Below, piece by piece: positions 5,557-19,482 of a stretch of 64,000 nt of DNA. Source of the DNA: Blastocladiella emersonii ATCC 22665 (Eukaryota > Blastocladiomycota > Blastocladiomycetes > Blastocladiales > Blastocladiaceae); assembly GCA_025594325.1 (NCBI GenBank), contig JANHCV010000015.1, positions 992,001-1,056,000 on the forward strand, written 5' to 3'. A model generated the notes under the pieces. The model had not been told where the DNA came from. It was given only the letters and a program-made list of their open reading frames with translations, and did not search any database. Positions within the stretch are counted from its first letter, which is position 1, and every line of letters starts with the position of its first letter. The position numbers and the translations under genes were made by a program.

Positions 5557-8346
5557 GGCCCGCACGCCCACACGCACTCCCGCCAGGAGCATGTGGTGTG
5601 TGGGTCATCATCCACCATTCAGTTTGTAGTCCCTAGCACCCCTTGGCCCCAGCACTGTCTCCTTCCTGCAGGAGGAGCCCTGCCGCCTCAGCCCTCCGCA
5701 GCCAGCCCTCTGCAGCCCAGTGAAGCAGTACGGCTGCTACGCTGTTTGCAAGGTACGGTGGCCAGGGCGACGCAGGTGCTGTGGTGTTGCTTGCCACTTG
5801 GCTGGCGACAGGGGCTGGCGCACCCATTGCAAGGCGTTCTGACGGACCCCGCGGCCATGAAAGCATGGGGGCAGCACTGGACACGAGTCTATCAATCAAC
5901 GGCACTGGGAGGGCAGGCAGGCGCACCCGTTGGAGCGAGCCGACCTGGATGATAAATCATTGTTGAGTTGAGGACGCCTTGCATGCCTGCCGTTCATGCG
6001 AGCGTGTGTGACACCAGGGTGGCCGTTTGCGCCGTGTGCGCACGGCGTGGAGCGCCAGGCGCTGTGCGCTGTGCGCGCTGCACGGTGCGTGGTGTACATC
6101 CGTCAGCGGGTGAGTGGTTTCACGCGCATAGACAGAGGAGCTGCTCGGAACCCTCGTTGGCCCATCATCATGCAGGGCTTGGAGTGGACAGCAGAGCTGG
6201 CAGCCTGGAGGAGACCAGTCGTATATTGACAAACCGAACCCCTCTCAGACTACATACGAGATAGATAATATCTACTGGGTGGGCGCTGTCAGTCAGGCTG
6301 TCAGTGTGGCAGGCTGCCAGGCTGCCAGGCTGCCAGGGCTCATCATTCATTCCTTTGTTGGCTGGGACGGCAACCAGAGAGCGCGGGCCCACAAAGACTT
6401 GCGAGGCGGTGTGGGTGTTCGGATAGCAGGTAGGCAAGTTGGCAGGTTGCCAGGTTGGCAGGTTGGCAGGTTGGCAGGTTGGCAGGCTGGCAGGTTGGCC
6501 GTTTACTTAGTTGATTGGACCGTGTACTTTGACGACGGGCTCCATACTTAGGGGATCGAAGAGTTGGCTAGTGGAGTGTGCACAAAGCGGTAGATTTGAA
6601 TATCTGGCGCTTTGGTTCCTTGCCCACCTGGACGTGAGGGTATACGAAGATTTGATTGAGTATAGTTATGTTTGAGTACCATGACAATTATCAGCGTGGC
6701 GGGATTGATACATCCCGCTTGTCGGAAATTTTGTTGGTTCAATACTGTGATTTATCGGCCCTTGCCCACCTGGACATGGGGCACTCGAAGATTTGAGTAT
6801 GGTTTCGTTTGAGTGCCATGACAATTATCTGCGTGGCTGGTTTACGACATTTCTTTGGTCAGATATTGTGTTGCTGTGATACTGTGATTTATGGGTCCCT
6901 GGCTAGCTGGACAAGCGGGAAGTGAAAGATTTGAATATGGTTTTGTTTGAGTATCAAGACCATTACCTGCGTGGTCGGTTATGTAGACTCCTATGGTCAG
7001 ATATTTTGTTGGTTTGATACTGTGATTTATGGGTCTCCAACCTGCTGGACATCTGGGAAGTCATAGATTTGAGTATGGTTTTGTTTGAGTACCATGACAA
7101 TTATCTCCGCAGCTTGTTTACTATGTTTCCATGGTCAGTTTTATTGTTGCTTTGAATTTACGATTTATGGGTCCTGAACAAGCTGGACATGTGAATAGTC
7201 AAAGACTTGACTATGGTTTTGTTTGAGTGCCATGACAATTACCTACGTGGCTTGTATACTCTATTTCCATGGTCAGATATTTGTTGGTTCGATATTACGA
7301 TTTATGGGTCCTCAACCAGCTTGACATGCGGGAAAGCAAAGATTAGAATATGGTTTTGATTAAGTACCATGACAATCATCTGCGTGGCTGGTTTACTATA
7401 TTTCCATGGTCAGATATTTTGTTGGTTCGATACTGTGATGTATGGGTCCCTGGCCAGCTGGACACACGGTAAAGCAAAGACTTGAAGATGGTTTTGTTTG
7501 AGTACCATAACAATCATGTACGAGGTTGGTTTACTATCTTTCTGTTGTCAAATATTTAGTTGCCGTGATACTGTGATTTATGGGTCCCTGGCTAGCAGGA
7601 CAAGCGGGTAGTCAAAGATTTGAATATGGTTTTGTTCGACTACCATGACAATTGTCTCCGTGGCTGGTTTGGTACGTCCCTATCATTGGTAAATTCATTG
7701 CGTGCATATTGTGATTCGTGGAGGGTCAATGTTGCTGCTACCTTGCCCGCATGCGCGCTGCGTCCGCCGACCCACCTAGGCCAGACAGGAAGGAAAGGGG
7801 ACCCCAAGAGCCCCACGACACCACTGTAGCTCCACTACCACCACAGCACCCACCAACACCACCTACAAACAAACACGACCCGCCAAGGCGCACGCAGCGA
7901 CACCCGCAGCCATGCATGCCATGGCGTTGGTGGATGGTGGCCAACCAATCCTCATCACACACGACACGTATGAAGGTCTGCCTGCATCCACCCATCCATT
8001 CATTCAACACACGCTCCCTCACGCACCCTTTCACTTGTGTTGCTTGACAGCCAGCTAGCCAGGTCCGGCTGCTGCTACCTATCCATTCTGCCTGCCTCCC
8101 ACGCCCGCCGCGTCCTGAGCCAGGCAGGGCTGTGCTGCGATACACGGCCGCGGCCAGTCCACGGTAATGGTACCCATGCAGTACGTTCCATGGCCGCCCG
8201 GCCACCCTAGCTTGGTGCTTGTGTGTCCCCTTGGTCACCTTGGTCACCTTGGTCACCTTGGTCACCTTGGTCACTTGGTCACTTGGTCTCTTGGTCTCTT
8301 GGCGCTTGTGATGGAGGTCTATCTAACCCAGGCACGCACGGACACA
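5557..8346 (+). repeat. Unit copy 3 (long, 2790 bp)
   Basis: Haplotype A: C at 6127, long octamer tract 6441-6496 with C at 6450, T at the 1376 site. Confidence 0.98.
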
Positions 8347-11136
8347 GGCCCGCACGCCCACACGCACTCCCGCCAGGAGCATGTGGTGTGTGGGTCATCA
8401 TCCACCATTCAGTTTGTAGTCCCTAGCACCCCTTGGCCCCAGCACTGTCTCCTTCCTGCAGGAGGAGCCCTGCCGCCTCAGCCCTCCGCAGCCAGCCCTC
8501 TGCAGCCCAGTGAAGCAGTACGGCTGCTACGCTGTTTGCAAGGTACGGTGGCCAGGGCGACGCAGGTGCTGTGGTGTTGCTTGCCACTTGGCTGGCGACA
8601 GGGGCTGGCGCACCCATTGCAAGGCGTTCTGACGGACCCCGCGGCCATGAAAGCATGGGGGCAGCACTGGACACGAGTCTATCAATCAACGGCACTGGGA
8701 GGGCAGGCAGGCGCACCCGTTGGAGCGAGCCGACCTGGATGATAAATCATTGTTGAGTTGAGGACGCCTTGCATGCCTGCCGTTCATGCGAGCGTGTGTG
8801 ACACCAGGGTGGCCGTTTGCGCCGTGTGCGCACGGCGTGGAGCGCCAGGCGCTGTGCGCTGTGCGCGCTGCACGGTGCGTGGTGTACATCCGTCAGCGGG
8901 TGAGTGGTTTCACGCGCATAGACAGAGGAGCTGCTCGGAACCCTCGTTGGCCCATCATCATGCAGGGCTTGGAGTGGACAGCAGAGCTGGCAGCCTGGAG
9001 GAGACCAGTCGTATATTGACAAACCGAACCCCTCTCAGACTACATACGAGATAGATAATATCTACTGGGTGGGCGCTGTCAGTCAGGCTGTCAGTGTGGC
9101 AGGCTGCCAGGCTGCCAGGCTGCCAGGGCTCATCATTCATTCCTTTGTTGGCTGGGACGGCAACCAGAGAGCGCGGGCCCACAAAGACTTGCGAGGCGGT
9201 GTGGGTGTTCGGATAGCAGGTAGGCAAGTTGGCAGGTTGCCAGGTTGGCAGGTTGGCAGGTTGGCAGGTTGGCAGGCTGGCAGGTTGGCCGTTTACTTAG
9301 TTGATTGGACCGTGTACTTTGACGACGGGCTCCATACTTAGGGGATCGAAGAGTTGGCTAGTGGAGTGTGCACAAAGCGGTAGATTTGAATATCTGGCGC
9401 TTTGGTTCCTTGCCCACCTGGACGTGAGGGTATACGAAGATTTGATTGAGTATAGTTATGTTTGAGTACCATGACAATTATCAGCGTGGCGGGATTGATA
9501 CATCCCGCTTGTCGGAAATTTTGTTGGTTCAATACTGTGATTTATCGGCCCTTGCCCACCTGGACATGGGGCACTCGAAGATTTGAGTATGGTTTCGTTT
9601 GAGTGCCATGACAATTATCTGCGTGGCTGGTTTACGACATTTCTTTGGTCAGATATTGTGTTGCTGTGATACTGTGATTTATGGGTCCCTGGCTAGCTGG
9701 ACAAGCGGGAAGTGAAAGATTTGAATATGGTTTTGTTTGAGTATCAAGACCATTACCTGCGTGGTCGGTTATGTAGACTCCTATGGTCAGATATTTTGTT
9801 GGTTTGATACTGTGATTTATGGGTCTCCAACCTGCTGGACATCTGGGAAGTCATAGATTTGAGTATGGTTTTGTTTGAGTACCATGACAATTATCTCCGC
9901 AGCTTGTTTACTATGTTTCCATGGTCAGTTTTATTGTTGCTTTGAATTTACGATTTATGGGTCCTGAACAAGCTGGACATGTGAATAGTCAAAGACTTGA
10001 CTATGGTTTTGTTTGAGTGCCATGACAATTACCTACGTGGCTTGTATACTCTATTTCCATGGTCAGATATTTGTTGGTTCGATATTACGATTTATGGGTC
10101 CTCAACCAGCTTGACATGCGGGAAAGCAAAGATTAGAATATGGTTTTGATTAAGTACCATGACAATCATCTGCGTGGCTGGTTTACTATATTTCCATGGT
10201 CAGATATTTTGTTGGTTCGATACTGTGATGTATGGGTCCCTGGCCAGCTGGACACACGGTAAAGCAAAGACTTGAAGATGGTTTTGTTTGAGTACCATAA
10301 CAATCATGTACGAGGTTGGTTTACTATCTTTCTGTTGTCAAATATTTAGTTGCCGTGATACTGTGATTTATGGGTCCCTGGCTAGCAGGACAAGCGGGTA
10401 GTCAAAGATTTGAATATGGTTTTGTTCGACTACCATGACAATTGTCTCCGTGGCTGGTTTGGTACGTCCCTATCATTGGTAAATTCATTGCGTGCATATT
10501 GTGATTCGTGGAGGGTCAATGTTGCTGCTACCTTGCCCGCATGCGCGCTGCGTCCGCCGACCCACCTAGGCCAGACAGGAAGGAAAGGGGACCCCAAGAG
10601 CCCCACGACACCACTGTAGCTCCACTACCACCACAGCACCCACCAACACCACCTACAAACAAACACGACCCGCCAAGGCGCACGCAGCGACACCCGCAGC
10701 CATGCATGCCATGGCGTTGGTGGATGGTGGCCAACCAATCCTCATCACACACGACACGTATGAAGGTCTGCCTGCATCCACCCATCCATTCATTCAACAC
10801 ACGCTCCCTCACGCACCCTTTCACTTGTGTTGCTTGACAGCCAGCTAGCCAGGTCCGGCTGCTGCTACCTATCCATTCTGCCTGCCTCCCACGCCCGCCG
10901 CGTCCTGAGCCAGGCAGGGCTGTGCTGCGATACACGGCCGCGGCCAGTCCACGGTAATGGTACCCATGCAGTACGTTCCATGGCCGCCCGGCCACCCTAG
11001 CTTGGTGCTTGTGTGTCCCCTTGGTCACCTTGGTCACCTTGGTCACCTTGGTCACCTTGGTCACTTGGTCGCTTGGTCTCTTGGTCTCTTGGCGCTTGTG
11101 ATGGAGGTCTATCTAACCCAGGCACGCACGGACACA
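8347..11136 (+). repeat. Unit copy 4 (long, 2790 bp), private SNP
   Basis: Haplotype A: C at 8917, octamer tract 9231-9286 with C at 9240, T at the 1376 site. It also has a private A-to-G change at 11071, in the first 8-bp step of the TTGGTCAC tract, seen in no other copy. Confidence 0.98.
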
Positions 11137-13926
11137 GGCCCGCACGCCCACACGCACTCCCGCCAGGAGCATGTGGTGTGTGGGTCATCATCCACCATTC
11201 AGTTTGTAGTCCCTAGCACCCCTTGGCCCCAGCACTGTCTCCTTCCTGCAGGAGGAGCCCTGCCGCCTCAGCCCTCCGCAGCCAGCCCTCTGCAGCCCAG
11301 TGAAGCAGTACGGCTGCTACGCTGTTTGCAAGGTACGGTGGCCAGGGCGACGCAGGTGCTGTGGTGTTGCTTGCCACTTGGCTGGCGACAGGGGCTGGCG
11401 CACCCATTGCAAGGCGTTCTGACGGACCCCGCGGCCATGAAAGCATGGGGGCAGCACTGGACACGAGTCTATCAATCAACGGCACTGGGAGGGCAGGCAG
11501 GCGCACCCGTTGGAGCGAGCCGACCTGGATGATAAATCATTGTTGAGTTGAGGACGCCTTGCATGCCTGCCGTTCATGCGAGCGTGTGTGACACCAGGGT
11601 GGCCGTTTGCGCCGTGTGCGCACGGCGTGGAGCGCCAGGCGCTGTGCGCTGTGCGCGCTGCACGGTGCGTGGTGTACATCCGTCAGCGGGTGAGTGGTTT
11701 CACGCGGATAGACAGAGGAGCTGCTCGGAACCCTCGTTGGCCCATCATCATGCAGGGCTTGGAGTGGACAGCAGAGCTGGCAGCCTGGAGGAGACCAGTC
11801 GTATATTGACAAACCGAACCCCTCTCAGACTACATACGAGATAGATAATATCTACTGGGTGGGCGCTGTCAGTCAGGCTGTCAGTGTGGCAGGCTGCCAG
11901 GCTGCCAGGCTGCCAGGGCTCATCATTCATTCCTTTGTTGGCTGGGACGGCAACCAGAGAGCGCGGGCCCACAAAGACTTGCGAGGCGGTGTGGGTGTTC
12001 GGATAGCAGGTAGGCAAGTTGGCAGGTTGGCAGGTTGGCAGGTTGGCAGGTTGGCAGGTTGGCAGGCTGGCAGGTTGGCCGTTTACTTAGTTGATTGGAC
12101 CGTGTACTTTGACGACGGGCTCCATACTTAGGGGATCGAAGAGTTGGCTAGTGGAGTGTGCACAAAGCGGTAGATTTGAATATCTGGCGCTTTGGTTCCT
12201 TGCCCACCTGGACGTGAGGGTATACGAAGATTTGATTGAGTATAGTTATGTTTGAGTACCATGACAATTATCAGCGTGGCGGGATTGATACATCCCGCTT
12301 GTCGGAAATTTTGTTGGTTCAATACTGTGATTTATCGGCCCTTGCCCACCTGGACATGGGGCACTCGAAGATTTGAGTATGGTTTCGTTTGAGTGCCATG
12401 ACAATTATCTGCGTGGCTGGTTTACGACATTTCTTTGGTCAGATATTGTGTTGCTGTGATACTGTGATTTATGGGTCCCTGGCTAGCTGGACAAGCGGGA
12501 AGTGAAAGATTTGAATATGGTTTTGTTTGAGTATCAAGACCATTACCTGCGTGGTCGGTTATGTAGACTCCTATGGTCAGATATTTTGTTGGTTTGATAC
12601 TGTGATTTATGGGTCTCCAACCTGCTGGACATCTGGGAAGTCATAGATTTGAGTATGGTTTTGTTTGAGTACCATGACAATTATCTCCGCAGCTTGTTTA
12701 CTATGTTTCCATGGTCAGTTTTATTGTTGCTTTGAATTTACGATTTATGGGTCCTGAACAAGCTGGACATGTGAATAGTCAAAGACTTGACTATGGTTTT
12801 GTTTGAGTGCCATGACAATTACCTACGTGGCTTGTATACTCTATTTCCATGGTCAGATATTTGTTGGTTCGATATTACGATTTATGGGTCCTCAACCAGC
12901 TTGACATGCGGGAAAGCAAAGATTAGAATATGGTTTTGATTAAGTACCATGACAATCATCTGCGTGGCTGGTTTACTATATTTCCATGGTCAGATATTTT
13001 GTTGGTTCGATACTGTGATGTATGGGTCCCTGGCCAGCTGGACACACGGTAAAGCAAAGACTTGAAGATGGTTTTGTTTGAGTACCATAACAATCATGTA
13101 CGAGGTTGGTTTACTATCTTTCTGTTGTCAAATATTTAGTTGCCGTGATACTGTGATTTATGGGTCCCTGGCTAGCAGGACAAGCGGGTAGTCAAAGATT
13201 TGAATATGGTTTTGTTCGACTACCATGACAATTGTCTCCGTGGCTGGTTTGGTACGTCCCTATCATTGGTAAATTCATTGCGTGCATATTGTGATTCGTG
13301 GAGGGTCAATGTTGCTGCTACCTTGCCCGCATGCGCGCTGCGTCCGCCGACCCACCTAGGCCAGACAGGAAGGAAAGGGGACCCCAAGAGCCCCACGACA
13401 CCACTGTAGCTCCACTACCACCACAGCACCCACCAACACCACCTACAAACAAACACGACCCGCCAAGGCGCACGCAGCGACACCCGCAGCCATGCATGCC
13501 ATGGCGTTGGTGGATGGTGGCCAACCAATCCTCATCACACACGACACGTATGAAGGTCTGCCTGCATCCACCCATCCATTCATTCAACACACGCTCCCTC
13601 ACGCACCCTTTCACTTGTGTTGCTTGACAGCCAGCTAGCCAGGTCCGGCTGCTGCTACCTATCCATTCTGCCTGCCTCCCACGCCCGCCGCGTCCTGAGC
13701 CAGGCAGGGCTGTGCTGCGATACACGGCCGCGGCCAGTCCACGGTAATGGTACCCATGCAGTACGTTCCATGGCCGCCCGGCCACCCTAGCTTGGTGCTT
13801 GTGTGTCCCCTTGGTCACCTTGGTCACCTTGGTCACCTTGGTCACCTTGGTCACTTGGTCACTTGGTCTCTTGGTCTCTTGGCGCTTGTGATGGAGGTCT
13901 ATCTAACCCAGGCACGCACGGACACA
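11137..13926 (+). repeat. Unit copy 5 (long, 2790 bp)
   Basis: Haplotype C: G at 11707, long octamer tract 12021-12076 with the ordinary G in the second octamer, T at the 1376 site. It is the leftmost copy with a long tract that lacks the two haplotype A markers. Confidence 0.98.
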
Positions 13927-16716
13927 GGCCCGCACGCCCACACGCACTCCCGCCAGGAGCATGTGGTGTGTGGGTCATCATCCACCATTCAGTTTGTAGT
14001 CCCTAGCACCCCTTGGCCCCAGCACTGTCTCCTTCCTGCAGGAGGAGCCCTGCCGCCTCAGCCCTCCGCAGCCAGCCCTCTGCAGCCCAGTGAAGCAGTA
14101 CGGCTGCTACGCTGTTTGCAAGGTACGGTGGCCAGGGCGACGCAGGTGCTGTGGTGTTGCTTGCCACTTGGCTGGCGACAGGGGCTGGCGCACCCATTGC
14201 AAGGCGTTCTGACGGACCCCGCGGCCATGAAAGCATGGGGGCAGCACTGGACACGAGTCTATCAATCAACGGCACTGGGAGGGCAGGCAGGCGCACCCGT
14301 TGGAGCGAGCCGACCTGGATGATAAATCATTGTTGAGTTGAGGACGCCTTGCATGCCTGCCGTTCATGCGAGCGTGTGTGACACCAGGGTGGCCGTTTGC
14401 GCCGTGTGCGCACGGCGTGGAGCGCCAGGCGCTGTGCGCTGTGCGCGCTGCACGGTGCGTGGTGTACATCCGTCAGCGGGTGAGTGGTTTCACGCGCATA
14501 GACAGAGGAGCTGCTCGGAACCCTCGTTGGCCCATCATCATGCAGGGCTTGGAGTGGACAGCAGAGCTGGCAGCCTGGAGGAGACCAGTCGTATATTGAC
14601 AAACCGAACCCCTCTCAGACTACATACGAGATAGATAATATCTACTGGGTGGGCGCTGTCAGTCAGGCTGTCAGTGTGGCAGGCTGCCAGGCTGCCAGGC
14701 TGCCAGGGCTCATCATTCATTCCTTTGTTGGCTGGGACGGCAACCAGAGAGCGCGGGCCCACAAAGACTTGCGAGGCGGTGTGGGTGTTCGGATAGCAGG
14801 TAGGCAAGTTGGCAGGTTGCCAGGTTGGCAGGTTGGCAGGTTGGCAGGTTGGCAGGCTGGCAGGTTGGCCGTTTACTTAGTTGATTGGACCGTGTACTTT
14901 GACGACGGGCTCCATACTTAGGGGATCGAAGAGTTGGCTAGTGGAGTGTGCACAAAGCGGTAGATTTGAATATCTGGCGCTTTGGTTCCTTGCCCACCTG
15001 GACGTGAGGGTATACGAAGATTTGATTGAGTATAGTTATGTTTGAGTACCATGACAATTATCAGCGTGGCGGGATTGATACATCCCGCTTGTCGGAAATT
15101 TTGTTGGTTCAATACTGTGATTTATCGGCCCTTGCCCACCTGGACATGGGGCACTCGAAGATTTGAGTATGGTTTCGTTTGAGTGCCATGACAATTATCT
15201 GCGTGGCTGGTTTACGACATTTCTTTGGTCAGATATTGTGTTGCTGTGATACTGTGATTTATGGGTCCCTGGCTAGCTGGACAAGCGGGAAGTGAAAGAT
15301 TTGAATATGGTTTTGTTTGAGTATCAAGACCATTACCTGCGTGGTCGGTTATGTAGACTCCTATGGTCAGATATTTTGTTGGTTTGATACTGTGATTTAT
15401 GGGTCTCCAACCTGCTGGACATCTGGGAAGTCATAGATTTGAGTATGGTTTTGTTTGAGTACCATGACAATTATCTCCGCAGCTTGTTTACTATGTTTCC
15501 ATGGTCAGTTTTATTGTTGCTTTGAATTTACGATTTATGGGTCCTGAACAAGCTGGACATGTGAATAGTCAAAGACTTGACTATGGTTTTGTTTGAGTGC
15601 CATGACAATTACCTACGTGGCTTGTATACTCTATTTCCATGGTCAGATATTTGTTGGTTCGATATTACGATTTATGGGTCCTCAACCAGCTTGACATGCG
15701 GGAAAGCAAAGATTAGAATATGGTTTTGATTAAGTACCATGACAATCATCTGCGTGGCTGGTTTACTATATTTCCATGGTCAGATATTTTGTTGGTTCGA
15801 TACTGTGATGTATGGGTCCCTGGCCAGCTGGACACACGGTAAAGCAAAGACTTGAAGATGGTTTTGTTTGAGTACCATAACAATCATGTACGAGGTTGGT
15901 TTACTATCTTTCTGTTGTCAAATATTTAGTTGCCGTGATACTGTGATTTATGGGTCCCTGGCTAGCAGGACAAGCGGGTAGTCAAAGATTTGAATATGGT
16001 TTTGTTCGACTACCATGACAATTGTCTCCGTGGCTGGTTTGGTACGTCCCTATCATTGGTAAATTCATTGCGTGCATATTGTGATTCGTGGAGGGTCAAT
16101 GTTGCTGCTACCTTGCCCGCATGCGCGCTGCGTCCGCCGACCCACCTAGGCCAGACAGGAAGGAAAGGGGACCCCAAGAGCCCCACGACACCACTGTAGC
16201 TCCACTACCACCACAGCACCCACCAACACCACCTACAAACAAACACGACCCGCCAAGGCGCACGCAGCGACACCCGCAGCCATGCATGCCATGGCGTTGG
16301 TGGATGGTGGCCAACCAATCCTCATCACACACGACACGTATGAAGGTCTGCCTGCATCCACCCATCCATTCATTCAACACACGCTCCCTCACGCACCCTT
16401 TCACTTGTGTTGCTTGACAGCCAGCTAGCCAGGTCCGGCTGCTGCTACCTATCCATTCTGCCTGCCTCCCACGCCCGCCGCGTCCTGAGCCAGGCAGGGC
16501 TGTGCTGCGATACACGGCCGCGGCCAGTCCACGGTAATGGTACCCATGCAGTACGTTCCATGGCCGCCCGGCCACCCTAGCTTGGTGCTTGTGTGTCCCC
16601 TTGGTCACCTTGGTCACCTTGGTCACCTTGGTCACCTTGGTCACTTGGTCACTTGGTCTCTTGGTCTCTTGGCGCTTGTGATGGAGGTCTATCTAACCCA
16701 GGCACGCACGGACACA
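13927..16716 (+). repeat. Unit copy 6 (long, 2790 bp)
   Basis: Haplotype A: C at 14497, long octamer tract 14811-14866 with C at 14820, T at the 1376 site. This is the rightmost haplotype A copy; none occurs in the following 47 kb. Confidence 0.98.
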
Positions 16717-19482
16717 GGCCCGCACGCCCACACGCACTCCCGCCAGGAGCATGTGGTGTGTGGGTCATCATCCACCATTCAGTTTGTAGTCCCTAGCACC
16801 CCTTGGCCCCAGCACTGTCTCCTTCCTGCAGGAGGAGCCCTGCCGCCTCAGCCCTCCGCAGCCAGCCCTCTGCAGCCCAGTGAAGCAGTACGGCTGCTAC
16901 GCTGTTTGCAAGGTACGGTGGCCAGGGCGACGCAGGTGCTGTGGTGTTGCTTGCCACTTGGCTGGCGACAGGGGCTGGCGCACCCATTGCAAGGCGTTCT
17001 GACGGACCCCGCGGCCATGAAAGCATGGGGGCAGCACTGGACACGAGTCTATCAATCAACGGCACTGGGAGGGCAGGCAGGCGCACCCGTTGGAGCGAGC
17101 CGACCTGGATGATAAATCATTGTTGAGTTGAGGACGCCTTGCATGCCTGCCGTTCATGCGAGCGTGTGTGACACCAGGGTGGCCGTTTGCGCCGTGTGCG
17201 CACGGCGTGGAGCGCCAGGCGCTGTGCGCTGTGCGCGCTGCACGGTGCGTGGTGTACATCCGTCAGCGGGTGAGTGGTTTCACGCGGATAGACAGAGGAG
17301 CTGCTCGGAACCCTCGTTGGCCCATCATCATGCAGGGCTTGGAGTGGACAGCAGAGCTGGCAGCCTGGAGGAGACCAGTCGTATATTGACAAACCGAACC
17401 CCTCTCAGACTACATACGAGATAGATAATATCTACTGGGTGGGCGCTGTCAGTCAGGCTGTCAGTGTGGCAGGCTGCCAGGCTGCCAGGCTGCCAGGGCT
17501 CATCATTCATTCCTTTGTTGGCTGGGACGGCAACCAGAGAGCGCGGGCCCACAAAGACTTGCGAGGCGGTGTGGGTGTTCGGATAGCAGGTAGGCAAGTT
17601 GGCAGGTTGGCAGGTTGGCAGGCTGGCAGGTTGGCCGTTTACTTAGTTGATTGGACCGTGTACTTTGACGACGGGCTCCATACTTAGGGGATCGAAGAGT
17701 TGGCTAGTGGAGTGTGCACAAAGCGGTAGATTTGAATATCTGGCGCTTTGGTTCCTTGCCCACCTGGACGTGAGGGTATACGAAGATTTGATTGAGTATA
17801 GTTATGTTTGAGTACCATGACAATTATCAGCGTGGCGGGATTGATACATCCCGCTTGTCGGAAATTTTGTTGGTTCAATACTGTGATTTATCGGCCCTTG
17901 CCCACCTGGACATGGGGCACTCGAAGATTTGAGTATGGTTTCGTTTGAGTGCCATGACAATTATCTGCGTGGCTGGTTTACGACATTTCTTTGGTCAGAT
18001 ATTGTGTTGCTGTGATACTGTGATTTATGGGTCCCTGGCTAGCTGGACAAGCGGGAAGTGAAAGATTTGAATATGGTTTTGTTTGAGTATCAAGACCATT
18101 ACCTGCGTGGTCGGTTATGTAGACTCCTATGGTCAGATATTTTGTTGGTTTGATACTGTGATTTATGGGTCTCCAACCTGCTGGACATCTGGGAAGTCAT
18201 AGATTTGAGTATGGTTTTGTTTGAGTACCATGACAATTATCTCCGCAGCTTGTTTACTATGTTTCCATGGTCAGTTTTATTGTTGCTTTGAATTTACGAT
18301 TTATGGGTCCTGAACAAGCTGGACATGTGAATAGTCAAAGACTTGACTATGGTTTTGTTTGAGTGCCATGACAATTACCTACGTGGCTTGTATACTCTAT
18401 TTCCATGGTCAGATATTTGTTGGTTCGATATTACGATTTATGGGTCCTCAACCAGCTTGACATGCGGGAAAGCAAAGATTAGAATATGGTTTTGATTAAG
18501 TACCATGACAATCATCTGCGTGGCTGGTTTACTATATTTCCATGGTCAGATATTTTGTTGGTTCGATACTGTGATGTATGGGTCCCTGGCCAGCTGGACA
18601 CACGGTAAAGCAAAGACTTGAAGATGGTTTTGTTTGAGTACCATAACAATCATGTACGAGGTTGGTTTACTATCTTTCTGTTGTCAAATATTTAGTTGCC
18701 GTGATACTGTGATTTATGGGTCCCTGGCTAGCAGGACAAGCGGGTAGTCAAAGATTTGAATATGGTTTTGTTCGACTACCATGACAATTGTCTCCGTGGC
18801 TGGTTTGGTACGTCCCTATCATTGGTAAATTCATTGCGTGCATATTGTGATTCGTGGAGGGTCAATGTTGCTGCTACCTTGCCCGCATGCGCGCTGCGTC
18901 CGCCGACCCACCTAGGCCAGACAGGAAGGAAAGGGGACCCCAAGAGCCCCACGACACCACTGTAGCTCCACTACCACCACAGCACCCACCAACACCACCT
19001 ACAAACAAACACGACCCGCCAAGGCGCACGCAGCGACACCCGCAGCCATGCATGCCATGGCGTTGGTGGATGGTGGCCAACCAATCCTCATCACACACGA
19101 CACGTATGAAGGTCTGCCTGCATCCACCCATCCATTCATTCAACACACGCTCCCTCACGCACCCTTTCACTTGTGTTGCTTGACAGCCAGCTAGCCAGGT
19201 CCGGCTGCTGCTACCTATCCATTCTGCCTGCCTCCCACGCCCGCCGCGTCCTGAGCCAGGCAGGGCTGTGCTGCGATACACGGCCGCGGCCAGTCCACGG
19301 TAATGGTACCCATGCAGTACGTTCCATGGCCGCCCGGCCACCCTAGCTTGGTGCTTGTGTGTCCCCTTGGTCACCTTGGTCACCTTGGTCACCTTGGTCA
19401 CCTTGGTCACTTGGTCACTTGGTCTCTTGGTCTCTTGGCGCTTGTGATGGAGGTCTATCTAACCCAGGCACGCACGGACACA
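16717..19482 (+). repeat. Unit copy 7 (short, 2766 bp)
   Basis: Haplotype B: G at 17287, four-octamer tract 17601-17632, T at the 1376-equivalent site. Confidence 0.98.
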
